DNA of 64,000 bases. Origin: Leptonema sp964619535. GTDB lineage: Bacteria > Spirochaetota > Leptospiria > Leptospirales > Leptonemataceae. Below are positions 18,825 through 28,800 of the stretch, in pieces (position 1 is the stretch's first letter; each line of letters begins with the position of its first letter). Under the pieces are notes generated by a model. It did no database searches and had not been told where the DNA came from. It worked only from the letters and a program-made list of their open reading frames with translations. Location of the stretch: NCBI GenBank assembly GCA_964619535.1, contig CAZUEX010000002.1, positions 62,001-126,000 of the forward strand. The letters run 5' to 3'. Position numbers and translations under genes: made by a program.

Positions 18825-19472
18825 TTATTGGTTGTAGAACTGCGCCTCGTACTCCAGAGTCCGCTTTCCGAGGAAAAGCAGATAGGTTACAAGGGCGTCG
18901 CCACGGGTGGACTCGTCAAGGCGATCGAATACGCCACGCTGATACGGATCCGAGAACGGAATGCCAGCATTCATCATCCAGCGGATCTTCCAGGAAAGAC
19001 GCAGAGGTTCCATGCTTCGGCCACCGGCCTCCTGATTCAGGAACAGATGCGTGTAGTTATGGAAACCTTCCTTGCTCTTAAGCAGCTTGGTCAGATCTTC
19101 CCTGGTATACTTTGAAGCAGCAGCGGCCAGATCCGGACCGATCCGCCGGCTACCCATGACAGACGGAGTAAAGAATACAAGCTCGTTCGCATCGGCCGTG
19201 TATGTGTTTGCATACTTCTCCACATCGGTGAAGCGCACGATTTCAGGCTTGAACGGCCGGATGTTCTGCGTATGGCAGCTCTGACATCCGGACTCATAAT
19301 AAACCTCATGTCCTTTCAGAACGAGCGGATCCTCAGGCGGTTGCGTATGAGCATGCGCTCCGTGCAGGTCGATTCCGCCGAAAGGCAAAACGGCGACGGC
19401 CACAAACGATGCAACGGAGAGAACGATCGTTGTGCCGACCAGTTTTATGGGATTTTCAAAGATCGATTTCAT
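18825..19472 (-). CDS. ccoO-like: CcoO-like monoheme cytochrome c subunit
   Basis: Homologue of cbb3 oxidase subunit II (FixO), 215 aa and near the family length. An N-terminal membrane anchor (about residues 12-30) is followed by C63-Q-S-C66-H67-TQNIRPF, the classic CcoO heme c site. Then come MGSRRIGPDL (about 106-115), a THLF segment, and RSMEPLRLSW with the probable axial Met154. All features needed to hold heme c are present, in contrast to its subunit I neighbour. A GGGAG ribosome-binding site precedes the ATG, 11 bases after the upstream stop. I infer that it forms a complex with the two flanking gene products. Confidence 0.9.
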   Translation of the reverse strand: MKSIFENPIKLVGTTIVLSVASFVAVAVLPFGGIDLHGAHAHTQPPEDPLVLKGHEVYYESGCQSCHTQNIRPFKPEIVRFTDVEKYANTYTADANELVFFTPSVMGSRRIGPDLAAAASKYTREDLTKLLKSKEGFHNYTHLFLNQEAGGRSMEPLRLSWKIRWMMNAGIPFSDPYQRGVFDRLDESTRGDALVTYLLFLGKRTLEYEAQFYNQ

Positions 19473-19483
19473 GTGTTTCTCCC

Positions 19484-20884
19484 TCAGGCTGCCTTCTTCT
19501 CGGTGATTTCAGAGCCTTCTTCAAAGAAGGATTCCATGATGGGAAAGAAGGCCACAAAGATGCAAAGCTTCGCAAGCAGGATGACTCCATTCAAGGAGGC
19601 CAGGTATTGTAGAGCTGTGCCACCTTTAACAAAGGAGCTGACCGTGATGACAGCGTTCCAGGACGGATTCTTCAGTGCCTCGCCATCCTCTGTCATGGCA
19701 AGAGCGGCCAGTCCTTCAAGCAGGCCCTGGATCAGGGTAGCGGGCAGAATAAGCAGCACGCCTGCAGAAAGCAGGGCCAGTACCCAGCCAGAAGGTCCCT
19801 TTTTGCCATTGGAGGTAATCATGGCCGCTGCCACGAAAAGCACAAACAGTCCTGCTGTGGTGGCGGTGAAAAAGGGATCGGCATCGTTCCAGGCCGTGTA
19901 TTGCAGATAGTGTTTTGCAAACGGCAGCCTCGTGATGAACTGCAGCAGGGTGATGAGCGTCAGGAACGTGCCGCCAAGGCGGATGGCTGCAACGACACCG
20001 TCAGAGGCAACCTCACCGGCAGCCTTGAAGCTCTGATGCAGGTTCACGGTTCCGGCAGCCACAGACAGGGCCAGGGCAGCCGAGGTATAGGCGCCAAGAA
20101 TCTGCAGGGCCTGCGGAGCAACAGAGTAAAGCAGTGCTCCAGCCCCGGCCAGGGGTACCAGGAGCATGGTAACGAGAAGCTGGAACCGAACGGCCGGCAG
20201 GCTTTGAATGGTTACTCCGAACTTCTCGGGAACGGCCTGATACAGGATCGTCAGCAGTGGCAGGTAGACGAAGAACATCAGCACAGCCATGCGGTAGTAT
20301 TCCTGAACCACGGCATCCTGGATGCCCGATGTTGGGGGAACGGCCGTGATCAGCGAGTTCGGGAATCCGAAATTGCCGAGAAAGAAGGAGATGACCATCC
20401 CTGAAAGCGTTACCAGCTGAAACCGGGCAGCGGCTGAAAGCGATTGTCCGTTCAGGTTGAAGATGGACAGACCCAGCACGATAGCAATGGAAAGCAGCAC
20501 CATGTTATCGGTGTGGAAGTTCATCTCACCGTACTCTCGGCCGTCTGCGTAGCCGGCTGCAATGAAGATCAGGCCGATGCCCAGACCGATCTGCAGCAGG
20601 AAAAAGGAAATACGGCCAATCAGGTCAATCTTCTGCCTGGCTCCCTCTGCATTCAGAATGCGCAGGGCGGAGCCCAGGAAAAAGGACAGAAAGCCGCCGA
20701 AGATTGTCATATTGACGGCGATGGCCCGGAGCAGTCCGTAAGAAAGCGGAGAATCACTGCCCGGAACGGAGAACATCATCTGCAATTCATTGAGCAGTCC
20801 GGCTGTTAGACCGAGAAAGGTCCACACGATACCGGCGTTCTTGAAATACACGATGGATTTGGAATAACGATCTGTCTGTATCAT
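19484..20884 (-). CDS. CcoN-like integral membrane protein lacking heme/copper ligands
   Basis: A 466-aa, roughly 12-helix protein that aligns by eye with cbb3 oxidase subunit I (CcoN). Framework marks: LLRAIAVNMTIFGGF (51-65) against CcoN LRPLHTNAVIFGFGG; GREYGEM (115-121) as in CcoN; DAVVQEYYRMAV (190-201) against DATVQWWYGHNAV; VRFQLL (232-237) against the VHFW helix; and QYTAWNDADPFF (328-339) against HYTDWTIGHVHS. At each place where CcoN has a heme or CuB histidine another residue stands. Only three histidines exist (124, 283, 325), none at a ligand position. It is therefore unlikely to reduce oxygen or NO, and is more likely a scaffold for the adjacent CcoO and CcoP cytochromes. The frame is intact, so this is not a simple pseudogene. 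Confidence 0.8.
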   Translation of the reverse strand: MIQTDRYSKSIVYFKNAGIVWTFLGLTAGLLNELQMMFSVPGSDSPLSYGLLRAIAVNMTIFGGFLSFFLGSALRILNAEGARQKIDLIGRISFFLLQIGLGIGLIFIAAGYADGREYGEMNFHTDNMVLLSIAIVLGLSIFNLNGQSLSAAARFQLVTLSGMVISFFLGNFGFPNSLITAVPPTSGIQDAVVQEYYRMAVLMFFVYLPLLTILYQAVPEKFGVTIQSLPAVRFQLLVTMLLVPLAGAGALLYSVAPQALQILGAYTSAALALSVAAGTVNLHQSFKAAGEVASDGVVAAIRLGGTFLTLITLLQFITRLPFAKHYLQYTAWNDADPFFTATTAGLFVLFVAAAMITSNGKKGPSGWVLALLSAGVLLILPATLIQGLLEGLAALAMTEDGEALKNPSWNAVITVSSFVKGGTALQYLASLNGVILLAKLCIFVAFFPIMESFFEEGSEITEKKAA

Positions 20885-20886
20885 GG

Positions 20887-21822
20887 TTACTTTCCGGTGA
20901 TAGATTTAATGTAATCGGCCAGGAGCTGCCACTGCTCCTCACTGAGGGCAGGGGACTTCTGTCCGAAGGCATCCTTCGTATCATGGGCGGAGCTCAGGGC
21001 TCCGGCCGAAAGGTTGCCGACCTCGGCCAGGTCACGGATAGAGGCATGTACGGTTTTCAGGCGAGGGATGCCGCCTTTGCCTTCTCCCTCTCCGGGCAAT
21101 GCCCCCAGGTGAACGGCACCTTGCGAACCTTCACCGAATACGCCGTGGCAGGACTGGCAGTTGTTACGATACAGACCATATCCTTCGGGCTGGCTATCCT
21201 GAGCATGGAAGGTCGCTTCGCGACGGGAGTCTGAAACGGGAACGACAGAGATCTCGCGGCTGGGAGTGAAACCGGCCTTGGAAAGCATGGTTTCCAGAGC
21301 CGGGGCCTTCTCTCGCTCTGCCGATGGTGTATTGTCGCCCATATACCAGCGACGGTTATTTGCATAGGCCGCACGAATCTCTTTCATAGCAGCCTCTGTT
21401 GCCTTTTTACGTCGGGCTTCATCAGAGGAAGGCTTTCCAAGCGAATAAAGGAAGTTCGCCATGGCCCAGCGCGCTCTGTCTGTATGGCTCTGATAGGCAT
21501 GGCCGGACGGAAGAGATTTCGTGTTCTCCGTGCCGACCGTGATGGCCTTGAAATAATCCAGTACGGTCTTGTCAGGAGACAGAGGAGCCGTAAAATCTGG
21601 AACGGTCAGGCCCTGCCTTTTCAGGGCACGGGCCTCGGGCCCGTTGCCGTTCCAGTCTGTGCCGTGGCAGGACTTGCAGTTTGCCTCGGAAACACTGTAG
21701 TAAAGAGATCCCTGATGAAGCGCCTCTGCAGTTGCTTCATAGATCGGAGTCTCTTCTTTGCATGAGGCAAGCAGGGCGATCGAAACTGCCATGCTGCCAA
21801 TGATCGTATTCCTGTAGTTCAT
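20887..21822 (-). CDS. Diheme cytochrome c lipoprotein
   Basis: Periplasmic electron carrier of 311 aa. The lipoprotein signal ends LLASC (Cys21). Two class I cytochrome c domains follow: heme sites C49-K-S-C52-H53 and C222-Q-S-C225-H226 (NCQSCHGVFGEG). They are joined by a charged linker rich in Ala, Lys and Glu. The C-terminal WQLLADYIKSI helix is typical of the fold. It lies between actF and the ccoN-like gene, 2 bases from the latter, so it probably shuttles electrons between alternative complex III and the CcoO/P cytochromes or a distant oxidase. The partner assignment is inference. Confidence 0.88.
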   Translation of the reverse strand: MNYRNTIIGSMAVSIALLASCKEETPIYEATAEALHQGSLYYSVSEANCKSCHGTDWNGNGPEARALKRQGLTVPDFTAPLSPDKTVLDYFKAITVGTENTKSLPSGHAYQSHTDRARWAMANFLYSLGKPSSDEARRKKATEAAMKEIRAAYANNRRWYMGDNTPSAEREKAPALETMLSKAGFTPSREISVVPVSDSRREATFHAQDSQPEGYGLYRNNCQSCHGVFGEGSQGAVHLGALPGEGEGKGGIPRLKTVHASIRDLAEVGNLSAGALSSAHDTKDAFGQKSPALSEEQWQLLADYIKSITGK

Positions 21823-21840
21823 GAGTTCCTCTTCTTTCGA

Positions 21841-23103
21841 TCAATGATGAGAGTGCAGGCACTCTTCAAGTCGTGGATCTTTTACCGGAATCAGCTTCGC
21901 CCGGCTCAAGCCCCAGGCTGTGGACAGCATGAAGGCACCGGTCAGGAGAAGCAGCGGTCCGAGCTCCTGAATCGAAGGCCAGATAAAATGCCCGCCGTCC
22001 AGCGTCGGATACAGCACCCAGTACATGTCGAGTACCTGGCCGACGAGAACGATGACGGAGTTGATGGCCAGCCAGTTCAGGTTTCGCTTCCATTCACGCT
22101 TGATGAGCATGAAGAAAGGCAGGAGCCACCGAAGCATCACAATCAAGAGTGCCATAACGCCCCAGGCGTTATAGGTCATGTCGTCGTTATACATGCGAAC
22201 ATGGTAAAAGACCGTCTCTTCAGGAATGTGAGCATACCAGATCAGCAGGAACTGCGATCCAAGGGCAATGTAGGCCCATCCTGCCGAGAATCCCCACAGC
22301 CATTTGCCCAGGTCATGGATGTGGTCTGTGTTTACGGATTCAGCAACATAGCCGGCACGCTTCAGATACCAGATCCAGAGGATCATGGTGGCGAACACAC
22401 TGAGGCCAAGGCCTGTAAAGAAGTAAACGGCCCACATGGTTGAGAACCAGTGCGGCTCAACGGACATGCCAAGGTCCCAGGAAGAGACAGACATGGTCAG
22501 TCCGAAGACCACCATAAAGCCAGCAGACAGCTTCACCAGAAGCGATGTATGCTTGAACTCGCCGTCAGCATCCTGCTTCACAGAGGTTTTCCAGAAAAGG
22601 TAACCGAAGAGAATCCAGATAGCGAAGATCACTACATTACGAACCGCAAAGAACGTCGGATTCAGGTAGGGTGCCTTTACTTCCAGGAGCGGATCAACAG
22701 GCTCGGATCCTGGTTCGTAATGAGCCCAGTGGGCAAAAACATCGCCCATGCCCACAAGGACAACGGCCAGGAAGATGAAAAGCACCGGCAGAGCCCAGAA
22801 GAAGGATTCTGCCAGGCGGCGAACCGTTGTGCTCCATGCTGCACCGGAAAGGTGATGCAGAGCTGCAAAGAAGACCCCACCAAGGGCTACGGGAATGCCG
22901 ACGAGAAGTGCCAGGTTCATCGACATGAAAAGTCGCGGATTGCTGTATCCATGGCCTTCTGCATGGTGTCCATGCGAGCCGTGCCAGGGAGAGATGATCT
23001 GATACGCGATCAGCAGCAGGCCCAGGACCATCAGGCCAAGGGCAACGTTCCGGAATCTCGGAGAGATGCGGAACTCCAGTTTATCATTACCGGGAATATG
23101 CAT
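21841..23103 (-). CDS. actF: Alternative complex III subunit ActF
   Basis: Integral membrane subunit of the quinol:cytochrome c/acceptor oxidoreductase called alternative complex III (ACIII), of the NrfD/PsrC-like type, paired with ActC. The 420-aa sequence has about ten membrane helices, with family stretches such as WALPVLFIFLAVVL, LNPTFFAVRNVVIFAIW, SSWDLGMSVEPHWFSTMW and HDLGKWLWGFSAGWAYI. It is one of the two quinol-interacting membrane domains in known ACIII structures. The gene follows actE closely, in the canonical A-B-C-D-E-F order. Confidence 0.92.
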   Translation of the reverse strand: MHIPGNDKLEFRISPRFRNVALGLMVLGLLLIAYQIISPWHGSHGHHAEGHGYSNPRLFMSMNLALLVGIPVALGGVFFAALHHLSGAAWSTTVRRLAESFFWALPVLFIFLAVVLVGMGDVFAHWAHYEPGSEPVDPLLEVKAPYLNPTFFAVRNVVIFAIWILFGYLFWKTSVKQDADGEFKHTSLLVKLSAGFMVVFGLTMSVSSWDLGMSVEPHWFSTMWAVYFFTGLGLSVFATMILWIWYLKRAGYVAESVNTDHIHDLGKWLWGFSAGWAYIALGSQFLLIWYAHIPEETVFYHVRMYNDDMTYNAWGVMALLIVMLRWLLPFFMLIKREWKRNLNWLAINSVIVLVGQVLDMYWVLYPTLDGGHFIWPSIQELGPLLLLTGAFMLSTAWGLSRAKLIPVKDPRLEECLHSHH

Positions 23104-23115
23104 GGCAATTACTCC

Positions 23116-23715
23116 TTATTGTTTCTGAAGCAGGCGGATGTAGTGAATGATCGCCCAGCGATTCTCGGGCGAGATCTGCGCTGCATACGGCTTCATCCGT
23201 GCACGGCCCACCGTGATTATATGGTAGATCCTGCCATCTTCCCAGTCGAGTATCTGTGAATCCGAACCGGCAAGGGCGGGGATGTCGGGAAAGCGAGGTG
23301 TAACCGGACCATCGCCGTGGCCGAGCTGTCCATGACATACGGAACAGTAGATGTTATACTGTTTCTGTCCGTTTTTCAGAACGTCAGCCGTAGGCCGAAG
23401 CGGGTTCTTCAGTTCCCGGGCCGGCGTATCGAAATCGGCACTGTCATAGAGATAGGGCTGATAGTTGCGGGGCACCGTGCCTTCGGGTGGAGTGCGAAGG
23501 CCTGTGCCCGGACCTGCCCACACCTCAATATTGTCGGCGCCTTTCTCGTAGGTGCCGTCAAAGCGACGGTCGAGCGTTGTCAGATCCTCTTCCTGTGCCT
23601 CAACGGCCATGTTGTCATGCATGTCCAGGAAGTAATGGGCGCCCGACTTGTTACCCGAGTAGTTACACGAGGCCAGCAGGGCTGCCGAAAAGGCGAGTAC
23701 TGTATAACGTTTCAT
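23116..23715 (-). CDS. actE: Alternative complex III subunit ActE, monoheme cytochrome c lipoprotein
   Basis: Membrane-anchored monoheme cytochrome c of ACIII that passes electrons from the complex to downstream acceptors. The start at ATG 23715 gives a lipoprotein signal ending LLASC. The longer frame to 23811 overlaps actD and adds only basic residues. The heme site is YCSVCHGQLGHGDGP, with RMKPYAAQISPENRWAIIHYIR at the C-terminus and a probable axial Met in RMKPY. The mature protein begins with a long extended segment, as in other ActE. It starts 2 bases after the actD stop. Confidence 0.92.
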   Translation of the reverse strand: MKRYTVLAFSAALLASCNYSGNKSGAHYFLDMHDNMAVEAQEEDLTTLDRRFDGTYEKGADNIEVWAGPGTGLRTPPEGTVPRNYQPYLYDSADFDTPARELKNPLRPTADVLKNGQKQYNIYCSVCHGQLGHGDGPVTPRFPDIPALAGSDSQILDWEDGRIYHIITVGRARMKPYAAQISPENRWAIIHYIRLLQKQ

Positions 23716-23717
23716 AT

Positions 23718-24413
23718 TCACTTCACCACCGTGATTTCTTCTGCTCCGAGTTCGGTCAAAAAGGCTTTTACGCCTTCTTCGTCGAAGTTTGCCGAGTCGG
23801 AGGGAATCCACAGACAGAACTTATCGTCCGTAATGGATGGATGCAGGATTTTACGACCGGGCTTCGGCAGTCTGGCCAGAGTCATCAGAGCTCCAACCGT
23901 GCCAATGGCACCGGCAAAAAGTACCGTAAGCTCGAAGGCGATCGGCAGCATGGCAGGCCATGCAAAGGTAGGCTTGCCGCCATAGTTGATCGGATACGAG
24001 TTCAGGTTTGGCATCGCATCGATGGCATGAGTAAAGGTGACCGGAATGATCATCTCATGCACGTTGGTCTGCAGAAAGATGGCCGTAGCCAGGCCAAGCA
24101 ATCCCATAATGAACGTCACATAGGGGATTTTCGAGCGTTTCAGTCCCATGTCGTACTCCAGACCATGAACGGGGAAAGGAGTGAGGCAGTCAAAGTTGGT
24201 ATAACCCTTCTTTACAGCCTCTTTCGCGGCATGGGAAATCTGTTCCGGAGTACTGAAGAGTCCGAAAACCCCGTTTGTCGTTTCGCGGTAGGTATATTCG
24301 AAGGTCTTCTCGATAAAACCTTCGAACATCTCAATCTGCTTACCGAAGAAGCCGTCCAGAGCCCCTTCGAGCTTCTCAAGAGCGGGTTCGAGTTTTTTGT
24401 TTATGAATTCCAT
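23718..24413 (-). CDS. actD: Alternative complex III subunit ActD (DUF3341)
   Basis: Small ACIII membrane subunit of 231 aa. The N-terminal half is soluble. The DUF3341 core begins TNGVFGLFSTPEQISHAAKEA and contains FDCLTPFPVHGLE. Two membrane helices follow (about residues 125-145 and 170-195: FIMGLLGLATAIFL and FELTVLFAGAIGTVGAL). The C-terminus forms a cytoplasmic alpha/beta domain (DKFCLWIPSDS). The N-terminal 50 residues (KKLEPALEKLEGALDGFFGKQ) are an extra amphipathic helix not typical of shorter ActD proteins. Confidence 0.9.
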   Translation of the reverse strand: MEFINKKLEPALEKLEGALDGFFGKQIEMFEGFIEKTFEYTYRETTNGVFGLFSTPEQISHAAKEAVKKGYTNFDCLTPFPVHGLEYDMGLKRSKIPYVTFIMGLLGLATAIFLQTNVHEMIIPVTFTHAIDAMPNLNSYPINYGGKPTFAWPAMLPIAFELTVLFAGAIGTVGALMTLARLPKPGRKILHPSITDDKFCLWIPSDSANFDEEGVKAFLTELGAEEITVVK

Positions 24414-24440
24414 AGGATTCCTCTCTTCTAAGGCTACGGA

Positions 24441-25841
24441 TCAATGACCGAAGCCTTTTGCTCCTGGGGATTTGATAATGGTTTTCACCTCTGCCATGGC
24501 GATGGCCGGGAAGAAACGGGCATACAGCAGGAACAGGGTGAAGAACAGACCGAACGATCCGAGCAAGATACCAAACTCATGGGGAGTCATGATGTAAAGA
24601 TCCCAGCTGGACGGCAGGAAGTCCCGGTGCAGCGATGTGACGACAATCACATAGCGTTCGAACCACATGCCGATGTTCACAAAGATCGAAACAATCCACA
24701 GGAATACAGGGTTGGTACGGAGCTTCTTGAACCAGAAAAGCTGCGGAGAGATTACGTTACAGCTTACCATGATCCAGTAAGACCACCAGTACGGGCCAAA
24801 TGCACGGTTCAAAAAGGTGAAACCTTCAAACGGAGATCCCGAATACCATGCAATGAAGAACTCCGTAGCGTAGGCCAGACCTACCATGGAACCCGTCAGG
24901 GTAACCACCTTGGCCATGTTTTCCAGGTGTTTGATTGTAATGTATTCTTTGAAGTTGAAGACCTCACGCATGATGATCAGAAGCGTAAGGACCATACCGA
25001 AACCCGAGAAAACGGCACCGGCGACGAAGTAAGGAGGGAAGATCGTCGTATGCCATCCAGGGATTACCGATGTGGCGAAGTCAAAGGATACGATAGTGTG
25101 AACCGAGAAAACGAGCGGCATGGAAAGGCCGGCAAGGATCATTGCCGTAGCTTCGTAGTGCGACCAGGCACGGGTGGAACCGACCCATCCAAAAGAAAGG
25201 ACGGAGTAGACGGCCTTACGCGTCTTCTGCCACCAGTTGCTTTCTTTGATGCGGTCACGAATCGAAGCAAAGTCCGGGATCAGTCCTATATACCAGAATA
25301 CGAGCGAGGTGATGAGGTAGGTAGAGATGGCGAACATGTCCCACAGAAGGGGAGAGCGAAAGTTCGGCCAAAGCGTTCCTCTTTCGTTTGGCAGAGGAAG
25401 AAACCAGATCATCACCAGCCAGGGACGACCGACGTGAATGAGCGGAAAGATGCCCGCACATGCAACGGCAAAGATCGTCATTGCCTCGGCTGACCGGTTG
25501 ATTGCCATGCGCCACTGTTGACGGAACACATAGAGAATGGCCGAAATCAGGGTGCCGGCATGACCGATTCCAATCCAGAAAACGAAGGTAATAATGAATG
25601 ACCCCCAGCTAACCGGTGTGTTGATACCGATGATGCCGATACCGGTTGAGATCAGGTAAGCGATCTCAAGGCCGAGAAGTCCGAGAAGGCCCAGAGCAAT
25701 GATGAAACCTCCCCACCACAGTTTGGAGGGGAAGGTTTCCACGGGCTTAGCAACGTCGTTGTTAACGTCTTTGTAGGTCTTGCCACCCTCCACAAGGGTA
25801 GGGTTCAAGAACTCTTTCTGTTCTGCGGTAAGATTTGCCAT
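24441..25841 (-). CDS. actC: Alternative complex III subunit ActC (NrfD family)
   Basis: Integral membrane quinol-binding subunit, about ten helices and 466 aa, matching the family length. Recognisable stretches are FWIGIGHAGTLISAILYVFRQ, FGWVGSTRAWSHYEATA, FSVHTIVSFDFATSVIPGWH and FAGAVFSGFGMVLTLLI in the form FVAGAVFSGFGM. The conserved HTIVS and PGWHTTIFPPYFV segments lie where quinol binding is placed in ACIII structures. It follows actB with a 14-base gap and sits in the canonical gene order. Confidence 0.95.
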   Translation of the reverse strand: MANLTAEQKEFLNPTLVEGGKTYKDVNNDVAKPVETFPSKLWWGGFIIALGLLGLLGLEIAYLISTGIGIIGINTPVSWGSFIITFVFWIGIGHAGTLISAILYVFRQQWRMAINRSAEAMTIFAVACAGIFPLIHVGRPWLVMIWFLPLPNERGTLWPNFRSPLLWDMFAISTYLITSLVFWYIGLIPDFASIRDRIKESNWWQKTRKAVYSVLSFGWVGSTRAWSHYEATAMILAGLSMPLVFSVHTIVSFDFATSVIPGWHTTIFPPYFVAGAVFSGFGMVLTLLIIMREVFNFKEYITIKHLENMAKVVTLTGSMVGLAYATEFFIAWYSGSPFEGFTFLNRAFGPYWWSYWIMVSCNVISPQLFWFKKLRTNPVFLWIVSIFVNIGMWFERYVIVVTSLHRDFLPSSWDLYIMTPHEFGILLGSFGLFFTLFLLYARFFPAIAMAEVKTIIKSPGAKGFGH

Positions 25842-25855
25842 GTTCTTCGCTCGCG

Positions 25856-28800
25856 TTAGATTACTTTATTTCTGACTTTCGCCAGATAGGTGATCGAGGG
25901 ATTCGTCGCCAGGAAATCGAGAACCTTGTAGCCGCGTTGATCGGCCGCAAGCCTGTGAACTCTGGAATCCTTATCGTTAATGTCGCCGAAGGTAATGCAT
26001 TGCGACGGACAAACCTCCTGGCAGGCAGTCTGCACGGAGCCATCGACAAGCTTCTTCTGGCCTTTTACTTTCATATCCTGACGGGCACGATTCAGGCGGT
26101 GGATGCAAAGAGAGCATTTCTCGATCACACCACGGCGACGAACCGTAACGTCTGGATTGAGTCCAAGTTGCTGAGGATCACGCAGGTGGCGTACGAGTCC
26201 TTCCATGTAATCCCAGTTTTCAAACCAGTTGAACCGACGTACCTTGTAGGGGCAGTTGTTCGCACAGTAACGAGTTCCCACACAGCGGTTGTAGGCCATA
26301 ACGTTCAGGCCTTCTGTGTCGTGTGCCGTCGCACCGACCGGGCAGACGTTCTCGCAAGGAGCGTTCTCGCAGTGCTGGCAGAGCATGGGTTGGTGCGCCA
26401 CCGTTGGATTGGCTTCTGCACCGCTGTAATAGCGGTCGATGCGCAGCCAGTGCATCTCGCGTCCCATATAGACCTGCTCGGGGCCTACCATGGGGATGTT
26501 GTTTTCAATGTTGCAGGAGGTAACGCAGGAACCACATCCGGTACAGGCATTCAGGTCGATGACCATATGCCAGCGGATGCCTTCATACTTCCATCCCGTC
26601 ATAACGGCAGCCTTCTCAGGCCCTTTGAATTCAATCGCCTCAGGCTTGTAGATGTCCGGGTTGCCTGGATTCTTGCGATAGTCTTCGAGGGAGGCTTCGC
26701 GAATGAGCGGGCGACCGTACTGCGCTGATCCATCAAGAGGAGCAGCTCCCATCGGGGCGGCCTCGGTCGTATATTCTGCTTTCGGAGCGAAGAAGGCACG
26801 GTCTTCGGTGTTGCGGCCGCTGCGATACACGGTCTGTGTATTGGGGATCTTTTCCCGGTCACCGGTGGCCACAAGACCGCCTTCTTTGGCAAGCTCCAGT
26901 CCCGAAAGGACCAGGGAATCCGTTCCAACCCTGGCCAGCTCAATGGCATTGGCACCGCGCTCGTTGCCGATCTTTCCGGCAGCGGTGCGTCCATAGCCAA
27001 GGGCAATCAGCACGGCTTCGGGGTGGATTCCCGGTTGCAGGAGTACCGGCACCTTCACAGAACCCGTGGAGGTCTTCACCTCAACAACAGAGCCCTGCTT
27101 CAGCCTGAGCTGACGGGCCGTTTCGGGCAGCATGACGGCGTAGTTCATCCAGACCGCCTTGGTAACGGGCTCTGGAAGCTCCTGCCTGTAGGCGTTGTTT
27201 GCGCCTGTTCCATCCAGGACCTGAACGTTGTAATACAGGCCCAGACGCATGCCGCTTTTGGTTTCGGGAGAAACGGGAAGGGCCTGCAGTGCAGCCGTAT
27301 TGAATGTACGTCCGGCAGAACGGCCGTTCAGGCTGGTGGTGGAAAGGAAGCCGGTTTGCAGTGTCTTAATCCAGAAAGAATGGAAAGATCCTTTTGCATA
27401 CTCAGACCAGCGTGACTTCAGATAGTCATGGAAGCTGCTGGCCCCCGCAAGGGATCCACCGGCAATCTGGATCAGGTAATCTTCCAGAGAACTGGTATTG
27501 TACAGCGGGCGAATTGCAGGCTGGATGACGGAGCGAATGCCCTTTACGATTTCCACATCGCCCCAGCTTTCCAGGTAATGCGAAACGGGAAGGGCCGCAC
27601 CGGCCAGTTTCGTCGATTCGTCGATGCGATCTGTAATCGAAAGGACGAAAGATGCTCTGGACAGGGCTTCCTTCACCTTCAGCGAAGAAGGCAGGTGATA
27701 GACGGGGTTTGCACCGGCAAGGATCACCGATTTTACCCTGCCATTCTGCAGGTCTTCGATCAGCTCCAGGATCTCTTTGTCCGAGGAGCCGGCAGACAGA
27801 CCCAGGCCATGGGCATGGTCTACGGTGATGCCATCGTTCTCAAGCATGGAGTTCAACAGGTTTACAGCAATGGCAAGTGCCGCTGCCTTACCCGTGGCGC
27901 CCTGAGGAGAACCTCCGACCACCAGGGAGCGTCCGCGATGCTTCCACAGTGCATCGGCAGCGGCGGAGATGGCCGATGCATCGATGCCCAGTGCCGGAGC
28001 TACCTTCTCGGGCATATAGTTATTCAGCAGGGAAGAAACCTGGGCATTGCCGGCATACTTACCCTGTTTGCGGCCGTTGTTGATATGAGCGGCCAGTGCC
28101 AGTGCTACGGTAACTGCATCGCCTGGTCGGATGGGAATACGTGTTTCCGCATTGGAGCCCGTTACCGTGAACATGGACTCGAAGGCAATCAGTGAATTGT
28201 ATTTCTTGCCCCTGGTGCGGAGGTCGCGGCCTCGAATGTAGTCGGCTGCGTAAGCAGACGAGCCGGGCATGGTTCCCATGAAGTCGGCTTCAATGGATAC
28301 AACCAGCTCTGCACGATCGAAGCGGTAGAAGGGAACGACCCGGTCACCGTAAGAAGCACTCTGTCCTTCAAGGATCTGACGGAGCGTGGGATCGGGGCGC
28401 AGTTCGAGATGCCGTCCACCGGGGTTATTCTTCAAGAATTCGGCAATCAGAGCCCTGGTCGAAGGCGAGTTGATCGGCCCGGTAAGGATAACATAGTTAC
28501 CGGCACTGACGGCGGACTGTGCCCGGGAGATGATGTCTTCGCGAGATGCGCGACGCTTACGCCCATTGCTCAGGGTGACCGGATAGCGAAGTCGATCCGG
28601 GTCATAAAGGTCCATCAGTGAGGCAACCTCAGAAGCAGAAACGCCACCTCTGGTGATCGGGTGATCTGCATTTCCGGCAATCTTGATGGGGCGACCTTCG
28701 CGAGAATGAATAAGGATACCCGTTCCTTCCGGTGTAGCAGAGGCGTAGAATAGCTTTTCGCCTGGAACATATTCCGGTGCCTGAGTTACGGCAGGAACGA

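Noticed and set aside
19484..20884. Reading the ccoN-like gene as a normal oxidase or NO reductase subunit
   Set aside because: None of the six ligand histidines is present by eye alignment, so a catalytic name would mislead.
22450..23259. 269-codon plus-strand open frame antisense to actF and actE
   Set aside because: The minus-strand act genes are well supported; the plus frame is His/Lys/Arg/Gln-rich noise.
24444..25493. 349-codon plus-strand open frame antisense to actC
   Set aside because: Highly charged sequence mirrors hydrophobic actC codons; no start site or similarity.
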